A DNA stretch of 45,151 nucleotides from Lachnospiraceae bacterium (lineage in GTDB: Bacteria; Bacillota; Clostridia; Lachnospirales; Lachnospiraceae). This document shows, one piece after another, positions 15,548 through 23,957 of the stretch. Below the pieces are notes generated by a model. It made no database searches. It was not told where the DNA came from and worked only from the letters and a program-made list of their open reading frames with translations. Both the position numbers and the translations under genes were made by a program. The stretch covers positions 1-45,151 of the forward strand of contig JAGAMG010000046.1 of assembly GCA_017624835.1 (NCBI GenBank), given 5' to 3'. Position 1 is the stretch's first letter, and the number at the start of each line of letters is the position of its first letter.

Positions 15548-17626
15548 ATGGCAGGAAAAGGTAATATACATGAAAAAATAGTAGAAGGTCATAGATATTG
15601 TAAAAAATTAATTAATGATGATTATGGAACCATTGCTTTTCTTATCAACAAAAATGATATACTGCGAGATAAAAAAGCAAATGCGAATAGTTTTAGTGAT
15701 ATCGAACTAAAATATAACTGTATCTATTTCCTAATAGGCTACGAACAGGATGAATACGAAAATACAATAGAAAAAATGTATGTAGGGCAAGCAGGCATAC
15801 GAAATAATGGAGAATCTGTTCTTGACAGATTAAACGAACATGCATTTCTTGGAAATGACCCCGCAAGATATTTGGATAAATGGACAGATATAGTAGTGGT
15901 TACAAACGAGAAGGGAGCGTGGGGAGCTACCGAATTAGATGCATTAGAGCATATATTTTGGAGTTTAATTCCAGTAGGAAATAGATATAATTCACAAAAG
16001 CCAACTTGCACGGGTGCAGACCTGAAGAAATATACAGATGCTGTAAATCAAATAAAAGAATATTTAGATTATCTGTGCTATAACATGTTCAAAAATAAAA
16101 CACCAGATAAAATAGCTGAGGATGTTAAAAAAGTAGCAGATGCTAAATCTGATTTACCGATAGATTTAGACCAAGGAACAACAAAAATTCCTAATATAAC
16201 AACTCCAAGATGGATTGTAGAAAAAATGGTAGGAATGTTGCCACAGTACTTGTTTGATAATCCTGATATTACATTTTTTGACCCGGCATGTAAAGGTGGA
16301 GAATACTTAGAAGTAGTGCTTAATAGATGTATGTCTTCAAAAGTGCATAGGTCCCACTTTGAAAATAAAGGAAGACCAGAAATAGCACAAGCGATGCATA
16401 TTATAAACAAGCAGTTATATGGTATAGCATTAACACCTAATTCATTCAAAATTGCATATAATAGATTGTATGAATCTCATAATATTAGATTGATACCTAA
16501 TTACGCAGAAAAAATAAAAAGATGCGATATGCTTAAACTATTAAATGAGGAGTTTGGAAGAGATATGAGTTTTGATGTAATAATAGGAAACCCGCCTTAT
16601 CAGGATGCAAGTGGTAGAGCAAGTATATATAAGGATTTTGTAGAAAAATCAGTAGACATAGCAGATATGATTTCAATGATTACTAGAGATAATTGGTTAA
16701 ATGGAAAGGCATTTAAGTCAATGAGAGACAAGCTGACTGAAGAGGGTGCTATTACCGATATAGAGCATTATCCAAAGGTTGGAGAAGTGTTTCCCGGTAT
16801 AAAGGTTAGTGCTGCATATTTTTTATGGAAAAAGGGTGTGGCTCAAAAAACAAAGTATAAATGTATCAAGGATGGTAGAGACATAATAAAACAAGAACTG
16901 GATTTGGCTAACGGAATAATATACAAATCAGAAATTGCTAAAAACATATTAACAAAAATAGGAAATAGAAGTAACTGGGCACAAGTTTTTAATACAAGAA
17001 GTTATCCATTTATGGATCAAAGAAAGCGTGAGCGATTAACAGAATATTGTGTATATAGACAAGATGATGAACATACAGTAGGCGTAATGATTAATGGGGA
17101 GCCTCCAATTTATGTTAATATAAATAATTTCAATAACAGTGATGAAGTATATAAATATAAAGTAATGTGTGGTGTTATAGTAAATGAAGCTAGTATAGAA
17201 AACCCAGGGAACGTTTTAACCAATATAAAGGCTATTGGTAAAGGAATTGTGGCATCAGAAACATGGAGTTTAGTTGCTTCATTCAATACAGAGGAAGAAA
17301 CAGTAAACTGTAAAAAATATATAATGACGAAGTTTGTAAGATTTGTAGCAAATCAATCTGTTAATGGCAGAAGTAATGTTACTGACAATACATTTGAGTG
17401 TGTGCCATTGCAAGATTTTACAGCATCCAGTGACATAGACTGGACACAAACAATATCTGATATAGATAAGCAGCTTTATAAAAAATATAATCTGTCAGAT
17501 GAAGAAATTTTGTATATTGAAAAAATGATTAAACCGATAAGTAACGAAGTACCAAAACAAAAAGTAACACTTAATCGTCAAGAGATTGAAGCTGCAATTG
17601 TTAATAAACTAATCCAGAGTAATTAG
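15548..17626 (+). CDS. GIY-YIG nuclease fused to Eco57I-type N6-adenine methyltransferase
   Basis: This single 692-residue chain probably both cuts and methylates DNA. The N-terminal 160 residues carry the GIY-YIG catalytic set: NCIYFLIG (Tyr about 60), KMYVGQAG (Tyr about 78), DRLNEH (Arg about 94), ELDALEHIFW (Glu about 134) and NRYN (Asn about 145-148). An adenine methyltransferase follows, with motif I as DPACKGGEYL (from residue 245; usual form DPACGSG) and motif IV NPPYQ (348-352). The C-terminal region resembles the target-recognition half of Eco57I-type enzymes and ends LYKKYNLSDEEILYIEKMIKPI. The start at 15548 has AGG eight bases upstream; 15542 is an alternative. No separate specificity or restriction gene is nearby, so it would act as a type IIG-like one-protein system. 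Confidence 0.85.
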   Translation: MAGKGNIHEKIVEGHRYCKKLINDDYGTIAFLINKNDILRDKKANANSFSDIELKYNCIYFLIGYEQDEYENTIEKMYVGQAGIRNNGESVLDRLNEHAFLGNDPARYLDKWTDIVVVTNEKGAWGATELDALEHIFWSLIPVGNRYNSQKPTCTGADLKKYTDAVNQIKEYLDYLCYNMFKNKTPDKIAEDVKKVADAKSDLPIDLDQGTTKIPNITTPRWIVEKMVGMLPQYLFDNPDITFFDPACKGGEYLEVVLNRCMSSKVHRSHFENKGRPEIAQAMHIINKQLYGIALTPNSFKIAYNRLYESHNIRLIPNYAEKIKRCDMLKLLNEEFGRDMSFDVIIGNPPYQDASGRASIYKDFVEKSVDIADMISMITRDNWLNGKAFKSMRDKLTEEGAITDIEHYPKVGEVFPGIKVSAAYFLWKKGVAQKTKYKCIKDGRDIIKQELDLANGIIYKSEIAKNILTKIGNRSNWAQVFNTRSYPFMDQRKRERLTEYCVYRQDDEHTVGVMINGEPPIYVNINNFNNSDEVYKYKVMCGVIVNEASIENPGNVLTNIKAIGKGIVASETWSLVASFNTEEETVNCKKYIMTKFVRFVANQSVNGRSNVTDNTFECVPLQDFTASSDIDWTQTISDIDKQLYKKYNLSDEEILYIEKMIKPISNEVPKQKVTLNRQEIEAAIVNKLIQSN

Positions 17627-17650
17627 AAAAGATAAAATGCAATAATCGAG

Positions 17651-17672
17651 GGGAAAGGCGAGGGTCTTTCCC
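17651..17672 (+). terminator. Hairpin between methyltransferase and resolvase genes
   Basis: A GGGAAAG / CTTTCCC stem has an 8-base loop. T-tailing is weak, so it may be an attenuator or leader hairpin rather than a full terminator. Confidence 0.5.
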
Positions 17673-17701
17673 TTCTGTCCTAACAGGGAGGAAAAGCAAC
17701 C

Positions 17702-18352
17702 ATGTCACTCAAATATGGATATTGTAGAATATCAACAACAGACCAAAACATTGAGCGTCAGCTACTTGCAGTTAAAACTTATGCTCCAGATATCGTAGAT
17801 AATAACATATTCATTGATAGGAAAACCGGTAAGCATTTTGAACGTGAGCAATATAAGGAATTAAAGGTCATTTTAGAACATATTTCTAAAGCAAAATCAG
17901 ATTCTGAAAGCGTCGAATTAATTGTGGAAGAACTTGACCGTCTGGGAAGAAATGCGGATGGAATAAAAAAAGAGCTTATGTGGTTCAAGGAACATAATAT
18001 AGTTGTGAGAATCTTGGAGATACCGACAACGCTCATAGAGGTAAATGAAAACAATCGTTGGGTTATGGAAATGGCTGCAAATATATTAATTGAAGTATAT
18101 GCACAATTGGCGCAGGTGGAACTTGAGAAGCGTGCTAAGAGACAGGCAGAAGGAATTGCAGTAGCCAAGGCGAAAGGAGTATATAAGGGTAGAAAACCAA
18201 TAGCAGTCAATGAGAGTTTATTACATACAATTTATCAGAAATGGAAAGCAGGAGATATAACTGCGGTACAAGCAATGCAGGAACTCAATTTAAAACCCAA
18301 TACTTTTTATCGTAGAGTAAAAGAATACGAAAACACAGAAATTTCCCAATAA
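17702..18352 (+). CDS. Small serine recombinase (resolvase/invertase family)
   Basis: This 216-residue protein has the resolvase catalytic domain: YGYCRISTTDQNIERQL with nucleophile Ser11, and ELDRLGRNADGI in the middle. A long E-helix follows, then a C-terminal helix-turn-helix (about 180-210, AVQAMQELNLKPNTFYRRV). It could resolve dimers of the replicating element or invert a segment. It is distinct from the integrase at the right end. GGAGG precedes the ATG by ten bases. The 308-bp gene-free stretch after it may hold its site. Confidence 0.9.
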   Translation: MSLKYGYCRISTTDQNIERQLLAVKTYAPDIVDNNIFIDRKTGKHFEREQYKELKVILEHISKAKSDSESVELIVEELDRLGRNADGIKKELMWFKEHNIVVRILEIPTTLIEVNENNRWVMEMAANILIEVYAQLAQVELEKRAKRQAEGIAVAKAKGVYKGRKPIAVNESLLHTIYQKWKAGDITAVQAMQELNLKPNTFYRRVKEYENTEISQ

Positions 18353-18542
18353 ATCCATCTTCCAAAATTCAGCCTACCATGCATCGGTAGCACAGTTAAA
18401 AATCAGCATACATTCCAGATGCATCACTATGGGAATCAGCAATATAAGAAAAAGTAAATTTCTCATGAGAGATTGAAGGCAAGGTATTTTTCACCCCAAC
18501 AATCTTCAAAACGTTTCAAAGCAGCATGGGAAATTTCCCAAT
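18339..18542. repeat. AAATTTCCCAAT direct repeats and GGGAAATTTCCC palindrome in gene-free stretch
   Basis: AAATTTCCCAAT occurs at 18339-18350 (resolvase 3' end) and 18531-18542. The second copy is part of a 14-bp palindrome (18527-18540). The interval up to 18660 otherwise holds no gene. It is a candidate resolution or regulatory site for the adjacent resolvase. Confidence 0.5.
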
Positions 18543-18660
18543 GGTAGCATAAGGGTCAAGTTTATAGTATGCATATGTAATTTCAGAATTGAGTTAATTT
18601 TTGGTAGATGATTTAATCTAAAAAAATATTATTTTAAAGCGTAAGGAATAGGATAAAGAA

Positions 18661-19632
18661 ATGCAAGAAAAGAACGTTAACAAAAAGCACATGGAAAAAG
18701 CATTAGCAGTCATGGGGATGTTTGGAGTAAGTCTAATTTTAGTAGGTACACTTACAGCATGTAACATTTCTAAGCAATCAGAAGTTCAAAATATGGCAAG
18801 TCAGGTACAAGTGGTACAGGAAGTTGAAATACCTCAAGATGTAATGAACGGTGATAGATTACCGACAGAGCAGGAGCTTAATAGTGTGGATGCAAGGGTA
18901 GCGGAAGTTGACCAGAAACAAAAAGAGCAGGTTTTAGAAGCAACAGAGCTTGATACCAAAACAGGCATAACATTAAATTCTGATGGTACATATTCTTTTA
19001 GTAATGAGTTTCTTGGTAGCATAACCAATTACAGTTACTTTGAGGGTGCAACAGAAGAAGAAATAAATAAATTCTTACAGGACTTAGCACCTGAGATAGA
19101 GGGAATGGCAGACTTTGAAGTGCAATCACTCGTGGAAATGTTTAGTGCTACAGGTTCAAAGTTACATAAAGAAAATGAAACCATCAAGCAGAGTCAAGGT
19201 AACGGAAACGGTGGAAGTGGAGCTGGTGGAATTTCTGGAAATGGTGGAAGTGGAGCTTCAAGTAGTAATAGCGGTAGCAATAATGGAAATTATTCATCAA
19301 ATGATAACAGTAATAGTACAAATCAAGGTGGAGAGCCAACAGTTGATAATGGCGGTTTAATAACAGACCCTGACTATGAATTAGATTTAGACCCATCTAT
19401 TTGGGGAGATGTAGACACAAATCCTATTGGCGGTGGTGAGCTAAAAGACGGAGGACACGATTGGAATATACAGAGTGGAACTTCGACAACAGGAGACAAT
19501 GAAAATGATAAATTGATACAAAATCCTGACGGCACAAGAACTACACCAGACGGAACTTTTACATTTGATGACCCTAGTTCTTTTGGTGGTGGCGAGTTAA
19601 AGGATGGCGGACACGATTGGAATATTAAATAG
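18661..19632 (+). CDS. Lipoprotein with Gly/Ser/Asn-rich linker and C-terminal repeats
   Basis: This 323-residue protein has a lipoprotein signal with lipobox LTAC (Cys about 34). A Gln/Glu-rich helical part is followed by a compact segment beginning TKTGITLNSDGTYSFS. A low-complexity Gly/Ser/Asn linker (about 175-230) comes next. The C-terminus carries two copies of GGGELKDGGHDWNI around NPDGTRTTPDGTFTF. The C-terminal pattern resembles that of the 553-residue lipoprotein downstream. It is surface-exposed by inference; function unknown. A weak AGGA lies before the start. Confidence 0.75.
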   Translation: MQEKNVNKKHMEKALAVMGMFGVSLILVGTLTACNISKQSEVQNMASQVQVVQEVEIPQDVMNGDRLPTEQELNSVDARVAEVDQKQKEQVLEATELDTKTGITLNSDGTYSFSNEFLGSITNYSYFEGATEEEINKFLQDLAPEIEGMADFEVQSLVEMFSATGSKLHKENETIKQSQGNGNGGSGAGGISGNGGSGASSSNSGSNNGNYSSNDNSNSTNQGGEPTVDNGGLITDPDYELDLDPSIWGDVDTNPIGGGELKDGGHDWNIQSGTSTTGDNENDKLIQNPDGTRTTPDGTFTFDDPSSFGGGELKDGGHDWNIK

Positions 19633-19825
19633 AAAGGTTTACAGGGCAGCTAAATTTTTTTAGTTGACCTCAAATATAGAAATAAGCGAGAGGCCAGAAG
19701 AAATAACCATAAAGCAAGCATTAATATAATAGGAAATATAATTTTATTAATTAATTTGTTATAAGAGCAGCAGCAGCCTCCATAATTAATACTGCTTTTA
19801 TATAAAAAACTTTCATAAATTTACT

Positions 19826-19876
19826 GACGAAATAGCCTTCTGCTTGGTGGTGCTTGCAGAGGGTTATTTCATTTTT
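19826..19876 (+). terminator. Terminator downstream of first lipoprotein
   Basis: GAAATA / TATTTC outer arms and TCTGC / GCAGA inner arms form an interrupted stem followed by ATTTTT. It lies in the 326-bp gap 19633-19958, which holds no gene that I can support. Confidence 0.6.
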
Positions 19877-19958
19877 AACACCGGAAAAAACTCCTTGACT
19901 TCCAAGGTTCCAGGCGTTAACCTCACAATCCCTAGTGGGAGAAAGGAGGTGGCACACC

Positions 19959-20186
19959 ATGTCAGTTAAAAATCAGATTGAAACCCTAGAGGAGCAGACT
20001 AAGGATGCTATAAACATCCTGCAACTCTTAGAGGTAGAACTCTCAGCGAATGAAGATGACAATCACATAATCAGAACAGTATCTATCGTAGAAAAAATGC
20101 TGCAAGAGCATCTACGCACCTTACAGCAGCAACTTAATTTCAATTCTGATTCCGGAAGCACTCAGCAGTCATTTTCAGAGCCTTAA
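19959..20186 (+). CDS. Small helical protein (75 aa)
   Basis: This short, probably all-helical protein begins MSVKNQIETLEEQTKDAINIL, is rich in Glu, Gln and Leu, and has a Ser-rich tail. AGGAGGT eight bases before the ATG is one of the best sites in the window, which supports it as real. Its last 47 bp overlap the end of the convergent XRE gene. Function unknown. Confidence 0.7.
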   Translation: MSVKNQIETLEEQTKDAINILQLLEVELSANEDDNHIIRTVSIVEKMLQEHLRTLQQQLNFNSDSGSTQQSFSEP

Positions 20187-20436
20187 TTTGTTTATCGGTC
20201 AAACCATCAAGGGATAGCATATCCTTACCTACACTTTCAACACCAAGAAGATAATCAACAGAGGTTTTATACTGAGTAGCCAATTTAACTAACACAGGAA
20301 GGGAGGGGAGGCGTTCATCACTTTCATACAAACCAATAGTACTTACGGAAACACCTACTAAATCAGCAACCTGCTTCCGACTCAACTGATTATTTACACG
20401 CAAAGTTTTCAGTTTGTACCCTAAATTTTTAATCAC
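20140..20436 (-). CDS. Second XRE-family regulator (98 aa)
   Basis: This small repressor-like protein has a complete XRE helix-turn-helix (LKTLRVNNQLSRKQVADLVG, VSVSTIGLYESDERLPS) and the usual tail TSVDYLLGVE. The start is probably the GTG at 20436, because GGAGG lies exactly eight bases upstream. The ATG at 20463 in the same frame lies ahead of that site. It is the only minus-strand gene inside the rightward array. It is divergent from the winged-helix gene at 20581 and convergent with the 75-residue gene. Confidence 0.85.
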   Translation of the reverse strand: MIKNLGYKLKTLRVNNQLSRKQVADLVGVSVSTIGLYESDERLPSLPVLVKLATQYKTSVDYLLGVESVGKDMLSLDGLTDKQIKALKMTAECFRNQN

Positions 20437-20580
20437 AGCAACATCCTCCAAAGTATTTTTCAATTAGTGTACCCAACAATATCCTACAATTGGTTGCTAA
20501 ATATTACTAAAAGTAGTAAAATACAACTGAAGCGAATATTTTCATACACAGAGAATAAAAGCAACGGAGGATAAAGAGAA

Positions 20581-21009
20581 ATGGGTACACAGCAAGCATT
20601 AACAACAAAACAATTAGAAGTGCTTACATTAATTTATGATATTGAAGAATTTGGAAAGAAGCACGGTAATGTTACAGGAATCAAGGAGATTCTGACACAA
20701 GACGGATATATGCAGGATGAGGAGTTTGATAAGTACTATAAGGTCTTAGTTTATTATGGATATTTAAGTGTAGAGGGAAATGTAACCATCGATGGAAAGC
20801 AATATCTTGACCTTTTTGTTGAGTATTTGCAGGAGAAAGAAAAACATCCTGACATTGTGATTAATAATTCATTTTCATTGATAGATTTGGAAAATCTCAA
20901 TGTAGGATTAAATGCTTTTGTAAATTTAAAAGAAGTCATTGGGATTGGTAAAGGATTAGCAGGATTAATAAAGTCCGTTATGCAGGCTATGAAAAATAGT
21001 AAGCATTAA
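20581..21009 (+). CDS. Winged-helix-like protein (142 aa)
   Basis: The first 80 residues (LTTKQLEVLTLIYDIEEFG, ILTQDGYMQDEEFDKYYKVL, YYGYLSVEGNVTIDGKQYL) fit a winged-helix layout: helices, then a two-stranded wing. The C-terminal part has a Gly/Ile-rich, possibly amphipathic helix (IGIGKGLAGLIKSVMQAMKN). The family is not recognised. It diverges from the XRE gene across a region with several TAGTA/TACTA-type short repeats, so the two may be co-regulated. Confidence 0.65.
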   Translation: MGTQQALTTKQLEVLTLIYDIEEFGKKHGNVTGIKEILTQDGYMQDEEFDKYYKVLVYYGYLSVEGNVTIDGKQYLDLFVEYLQEKEKHPDIVINNSFSLIDLENLNVGLNAFVNLKEVIGIGKGLAGLIKSVMQAMKNSKH

Positions 21010-21064
21010 CAAAGTCATTTCAATAAAAAGAAGTATAATTTTTAATTTTAAAATTTTGTTTGTA

Positions 21065-21086
21065 GAGGGCATCGTAAGATGCCCTC
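21065..21086 (+). terminator. Strong hairpin upstream of SLH-like lipoprotein
   Basis: A perfect GAGGGCATC / GATGCCCTC stem with a GTAA tetraloop lies 37 bp before the start codon. It lacks a T tail, so it is either a terminator variant or a leader structure protecting the mRNA. Confidence 0.6.
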
Positions 21087-21122
21087 GCAAACTTTAATAA
21101 CCTTAAAGGAGGATTCCAAAAC

Positions 21123-22784
21123 ATGAGTGGAAAATTTATGAAAATCAAGCGAGTAGTAATCCCAACTTTAACGCTACTCTTAGTTGCATCCCAATTATGT
21201 GGATGTGCAGCAACTTCTCAAAATGAAATGTTGCAAATGCTCGAACGGCAGGAGGCGATTGTCATAGAAATCCCTGAGCCTATCAGCCAAGAGCAGGGTA
21301 CAGAAATTCCTATCGAATGGAAAGAATTAGCAAGCCTGACTACATATCAAGATTATCGAAATATTTTCGATGATACTCTTGGAATAACAGCCCATGGCAC
21401 CAATGGCAAAAATGGTTCTGTTTATGTAGATTTAGAAGGCAACCACACAAATAACAGTACTCTAAGATATGCGTTTGCTAACCAGAAGTTCATAGATAAA
21501 TGCTGGGATAATACTGATACAATCAAAGTATTATCCGATGCAGCACAAAGCACCTATGCAGACGTAGGAACCACAAAAGCTGCAATGTTAGCAGGCATCA
21601 ATGCATATTTTAACCTGCTTGCGGATGCAGAACCCAGTTACGCAAATTTAAACAGTACTCTTACAAGATTAGAAGCAATGTCATTAATCTTCAAAGCTGA
21701 TACTCCAGTTCAAGAATTGCAGAGCAACGTAGAATTTGCAAATGCGGTAGGCAACCATGAATTAGCAATATATGCACAAGGCGTAGCAGACCAGAGTTTC
21801 CTAGACTACAGTAATTTAAGTTTAGATGAAAAGTTAGCGGATAGCACAATTACCAGAGCAGAATTTATATACATGTTAATCCAAAGATATTATAGTGAAG
21901 AATACGCAACCGTAACAGGAAAAGAAACCTGTTATACCGATGCTAAAAATGGAGGAGACATCGCAGGCAAGCAGAAATTCGTAACTACAGATAAGGAAAC
22001 AGGTGCAGTAAATGCTCCAAATCGTTGGCAGGCTTACGAACTCAGTTACGCATTACAGAACCCAGATAAAGGTTTACCGGATGACCTTTACAAAGCCTTA
22101 GTAGTTGCAAAGAATCACAACATCATTTCCGGAACCGAGTCAAGATGGGACGAGGGGCTTTCCAAGGGCGAATCACTAAACCTCATCATAACAGTTTATG
22201 AAGACCTTGGAACCATTACAAATGCAGACCGTGGCGCATCCGAAGGTGAGAATTTAATAGTCAATGATGAAACCAGCGAAAACACAAAAGTTGAAGATTA
22301 CACCATAGAAGAAATGGATGCGGTAATGTATGGATTAGAAACGGTACCTACCTTTGCAGGACCCAGCAAAGAAGATTTTGCAGAATATGCATATATCTGG
22401 AAAGGAGAAGCAGTTACTGTAACAGGAATCATTAAATCTTATAAAGGGGAAGATGGTTTATGGTATCAGTTAAGTACTGGAGGTTTCGTTAGTGCAGAAT
22501 ATTTAACTACAGAGCAGCCTGAAGTTAACGAACTCATTAATGGAAATCAATCAACAGAAACCACAGAACAGGGCGAGAACCCATTAGCAGATATGTCTGA
22601 TGAGGATATCCAATCTGCTTTAGAGGAAGCCATGAACGGTAGTAGTAACAGTTACAATAGTAATGACCGTTCCGATTGGGTAGACAACGGAGATGGTACA
22701 TTTACAAAACCAGACGGCACAATATTCTACGGAAGTGTGGATGAATTAGGTGGAGATGCTCCTGATGGAGTTAGCGGATGGTAG
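21123..22784 (+). CDS. Lipoprotein with S-layer-homology-like repeats (553 aa)
   Basis: The signal peptide ends at lipobox SQLCGC. The mature part has three segments resembling SLH motifs: LTRLEAMSLIFK, ITRAEFIYMLIQRYY, and LSKGESLNLIITVYEDL. SLH domains bind secondary cell-wall polymers, so the protein may bridge membrane and wall. A small domain with GEAVTVTGIIKSYKGEDGLWYQL follows (about 430-460). The end carries NGDGTFTKPDGTIFYGS, a motif resembling the tail of the lipoprotein at 18661. GGAGG lies ten bases before the ATG. Placement among other exported proteins suggests a surface cargo module. Confidence 0.75.
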   Translation: MSGKFMKIKRVVIPTLTLLLVASQLCGCAATSQNEMLQMLERQEAIVIEIPEPISQEQGTEIPIEWKELASLTTYQDYRNIFDDTLGITAHGTNGKNGSVYVDLEGNHTNNSTLRYAFANQKFIDKCWDNTDTIKVLSDAAQSTYADVGTTKAAMLAGINAYFNLLADAEPSYANLNSTLTRLEAMSLIFKADTPVQELQSNVEFANAVGNHELAIYAQGVADQSFLDYSNLSLDEKLADSTITRAEFIYMLIQRYYSEEYATVTGKETCYTDAKNGGDIAGKQKFVTTDKETGAVNAPNRWQAYELSYALQNPDKGLPDDLYKALVVAKNHNIISGTESRWDEGLSKGESLNLIITVYEDLGTITNADRGASEGENLIVNDETSENTKVEDYTIEEMDAVMYGLETVPTFAGPSKEDFAEYAYIWKGEAVTVTGIIKSYKGEDGLWYQLSTGGFVSAEYLTTEQPEVNELINGNQSTETTEQGENPLADMSDEDIQSALEEAMNGSSNSYNSNDRSDWVDNGDGTFTKPDGTIFYGSVDELGGDAPDGVSGW

Positions 22785-22821
22785 TCGTAAATCGTGAAAA
22801 CAAAAGGAAATAACAATTTTA

Positions 22822-22844
22822 AGGACAGCCTAACCAGCTGTCCT
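22822..22844 (+). terminator. Hairpin between two lipoprotein genes
   Basis: A perfect AGGACAGC / GCTGTCCT stem has a 7-base loop. A weak T-rich stretch follows, then the ribosome binding site of the next lipoprotein. Confidence 0.6.
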
Positions 22845-22872
22845 CCATCATTTTATAAGGAGAAGAAAGCAA

Positions 22873-23535
22873 ATGAAGAGAAAAGCAATAGCAGTAGTAA
22901 CATTTTTAACAATAGCGCTTAGTTGCGTAGGATGCGGAAAGGAAGAACCCATTCCAACCAATGATTCTGTTCAGAGCAGTAATACAGTATATTATACACA
23001 GAAAGATATTGAAGATGCATTTGTTCAAGCCCATGTTAATGAGGTGCAATCCAATTTGAATAATAGTGATTATACTGAGGTATGCATAGAGGATTCTTCT
23101 ACTAAGAAAATTGTAAGAGTGAATGTTCCAAATAAATATATTAAAAACGCAGAAAGTGTGCAGGATTCAACGGAAAGTATAGAGAGTACGAAGTCAATAG
23201 TAAGCGATTATAATGGTTTAGAGGACTCCATAAAGATTGTGATTGCATCAAGTATTTATAATTATGATAGAGGGCAAAGTGCTGAGCAAGATATAGAACG
23301 TATGTGTTCCAGTACAAGCTATAAGGTATTAGTTCCAATGCAAACAGCAAGTGGTGCTACCTGTGTATTAAAAAGCAATAGCACCGATAAAGTAACAGCT
23401 TACAGATACATAGATTGTGCTAAAGACGGATATTATGTAATGTTAATGTGTAAAGCCAATAGCAAGTGTTATGTGGATGAAAAAGAATTATTGGATATCT
23501 TATATGAAATCAAATTAATCTACGAATCCCAATAA
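22873..23535 (+). CDS. Lipoprotein, unknown function (220 aa)
   Basis: The signal peptide has lipobox SCVGCG (Cys about 21). The mature region is Ser/Thr-rich at first (about 25-105), then a folded domain with VLVPMQTASGATCVLKS and a Tyr/Cys-containing end (CAKDGYYVMLMCKANSKCYVDEKELLDIL). No family is recognised. AAGGAG precedes the start. It is the third lipoprotein of the element. Confidence 0.7.
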   Translation: MKRKAIAVVTFLTIALSCVGCGKEEPIPTNDSVQSSNTVYYTQKDIEDAFVQAHVNEVQSNLNNSDYTEVCIEDSSTKKIVRVNVPNKYIKNAESVQDSTESIESTKSIVSDYNGLEDSIKIVIASSIYNYDRGQSAEQDIERMCSSTSYKVLVPMQTASGATCVLKSNSTDKVTAYRYIDCAKDGYYVMLMCKANSKCYVDEKELLDILYEIKLIYESQ

Positions 23536-23591
23536 CAACAGTTGGGAAAATAATAAAACGACAATAATGAGATGTAAAAACAATAACTGCA

Positions 23592-23604
23592 TTTTTTACA
23601 CGTC
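23592..23604 (+). repeat. Intergenic motif TTTTTTACACGTC, copy 1
   Basis: The identical 13-mer occurs at 28601-28613 upstream of rep. An inverted copy with one mismatch is at 31576-31588. All three are intergenic and within the element. Confidence 0.6.
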
Positions 23605-23623
23605 GCTATAAATTTTTTGTAAC

Positions 23624-23667
23624 GCATGCAAATATTTATTGCATGCCTAGCAATTTTGTCGTATAAT
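23624..23667 (+). promoter_or_regulatory. Promoter with palindromic operator for the GNAT pair
   Basis: TTGCAT (23639-23644), a 17-bp spacer and TATAAT (23662-23667) form a good promoter. A near-perfect 23-bp palindrome with GCATGC ends (23624-23646) overlaps the -35 box. A second inverted pair, ATTATAC/GTATAAT, lies at 23706-23712 and 23739-23745. Such layouts are typical of autoregulated toxin-antitoxin operons. Confidence 0.6.
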
Positions 23668-23793
23668 GGCAAGCAAAGAATAAGTAATATTCTTGATTTT
23701 TGGTTATTATACTATCTATGAAAATTGTTTAAAAGGTGGTATAATATGTGTGAGGAAAACGAAAAACGTGTCACAACAAAGGAGGGAAAAAGT

Positions 23794-23955
23794 ATGGCAG
23801 TATCAATGGCAGTAATACCTACATTAAGAGGGAAAGCGGCAAATTCTGTACTTGAAACACTTAGTACATCAAAGATTAAGCCATATTCCCCAGAAGCAAA
23901 AGCAGATGCAGAAAAAATGATAAATGAAATTTTACAGAAACGAGACAATAAATAA
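23794..23955 (+). CDS. Small protein upstream of GNAT gene, possible antitoxin
   Basis: This 53-residue protein begins MAVSMAVIPTLRGKAANSVL and has a helical, charged C-terminus (SPEAKADAEKMINEILQKRDN). GGAGGG seven bases before the ATG at 23794 sets the start; the longer frame to 23725 is unlikely. Its stop is 2 bp before the GNAT start, which implies coupled translation. It does not look like the ribbon-helix-helix DUF1778 antitoxins usually paired with such toxins, so an antitoxin role is inferred from position. Confidence 0.7.
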   Translation: MAVSMAVIPTLRGKAANSVLETLSTSKIKPYSPEAKADAEKMINEILQKRDNK

Positions 23956-23957
23956 AT

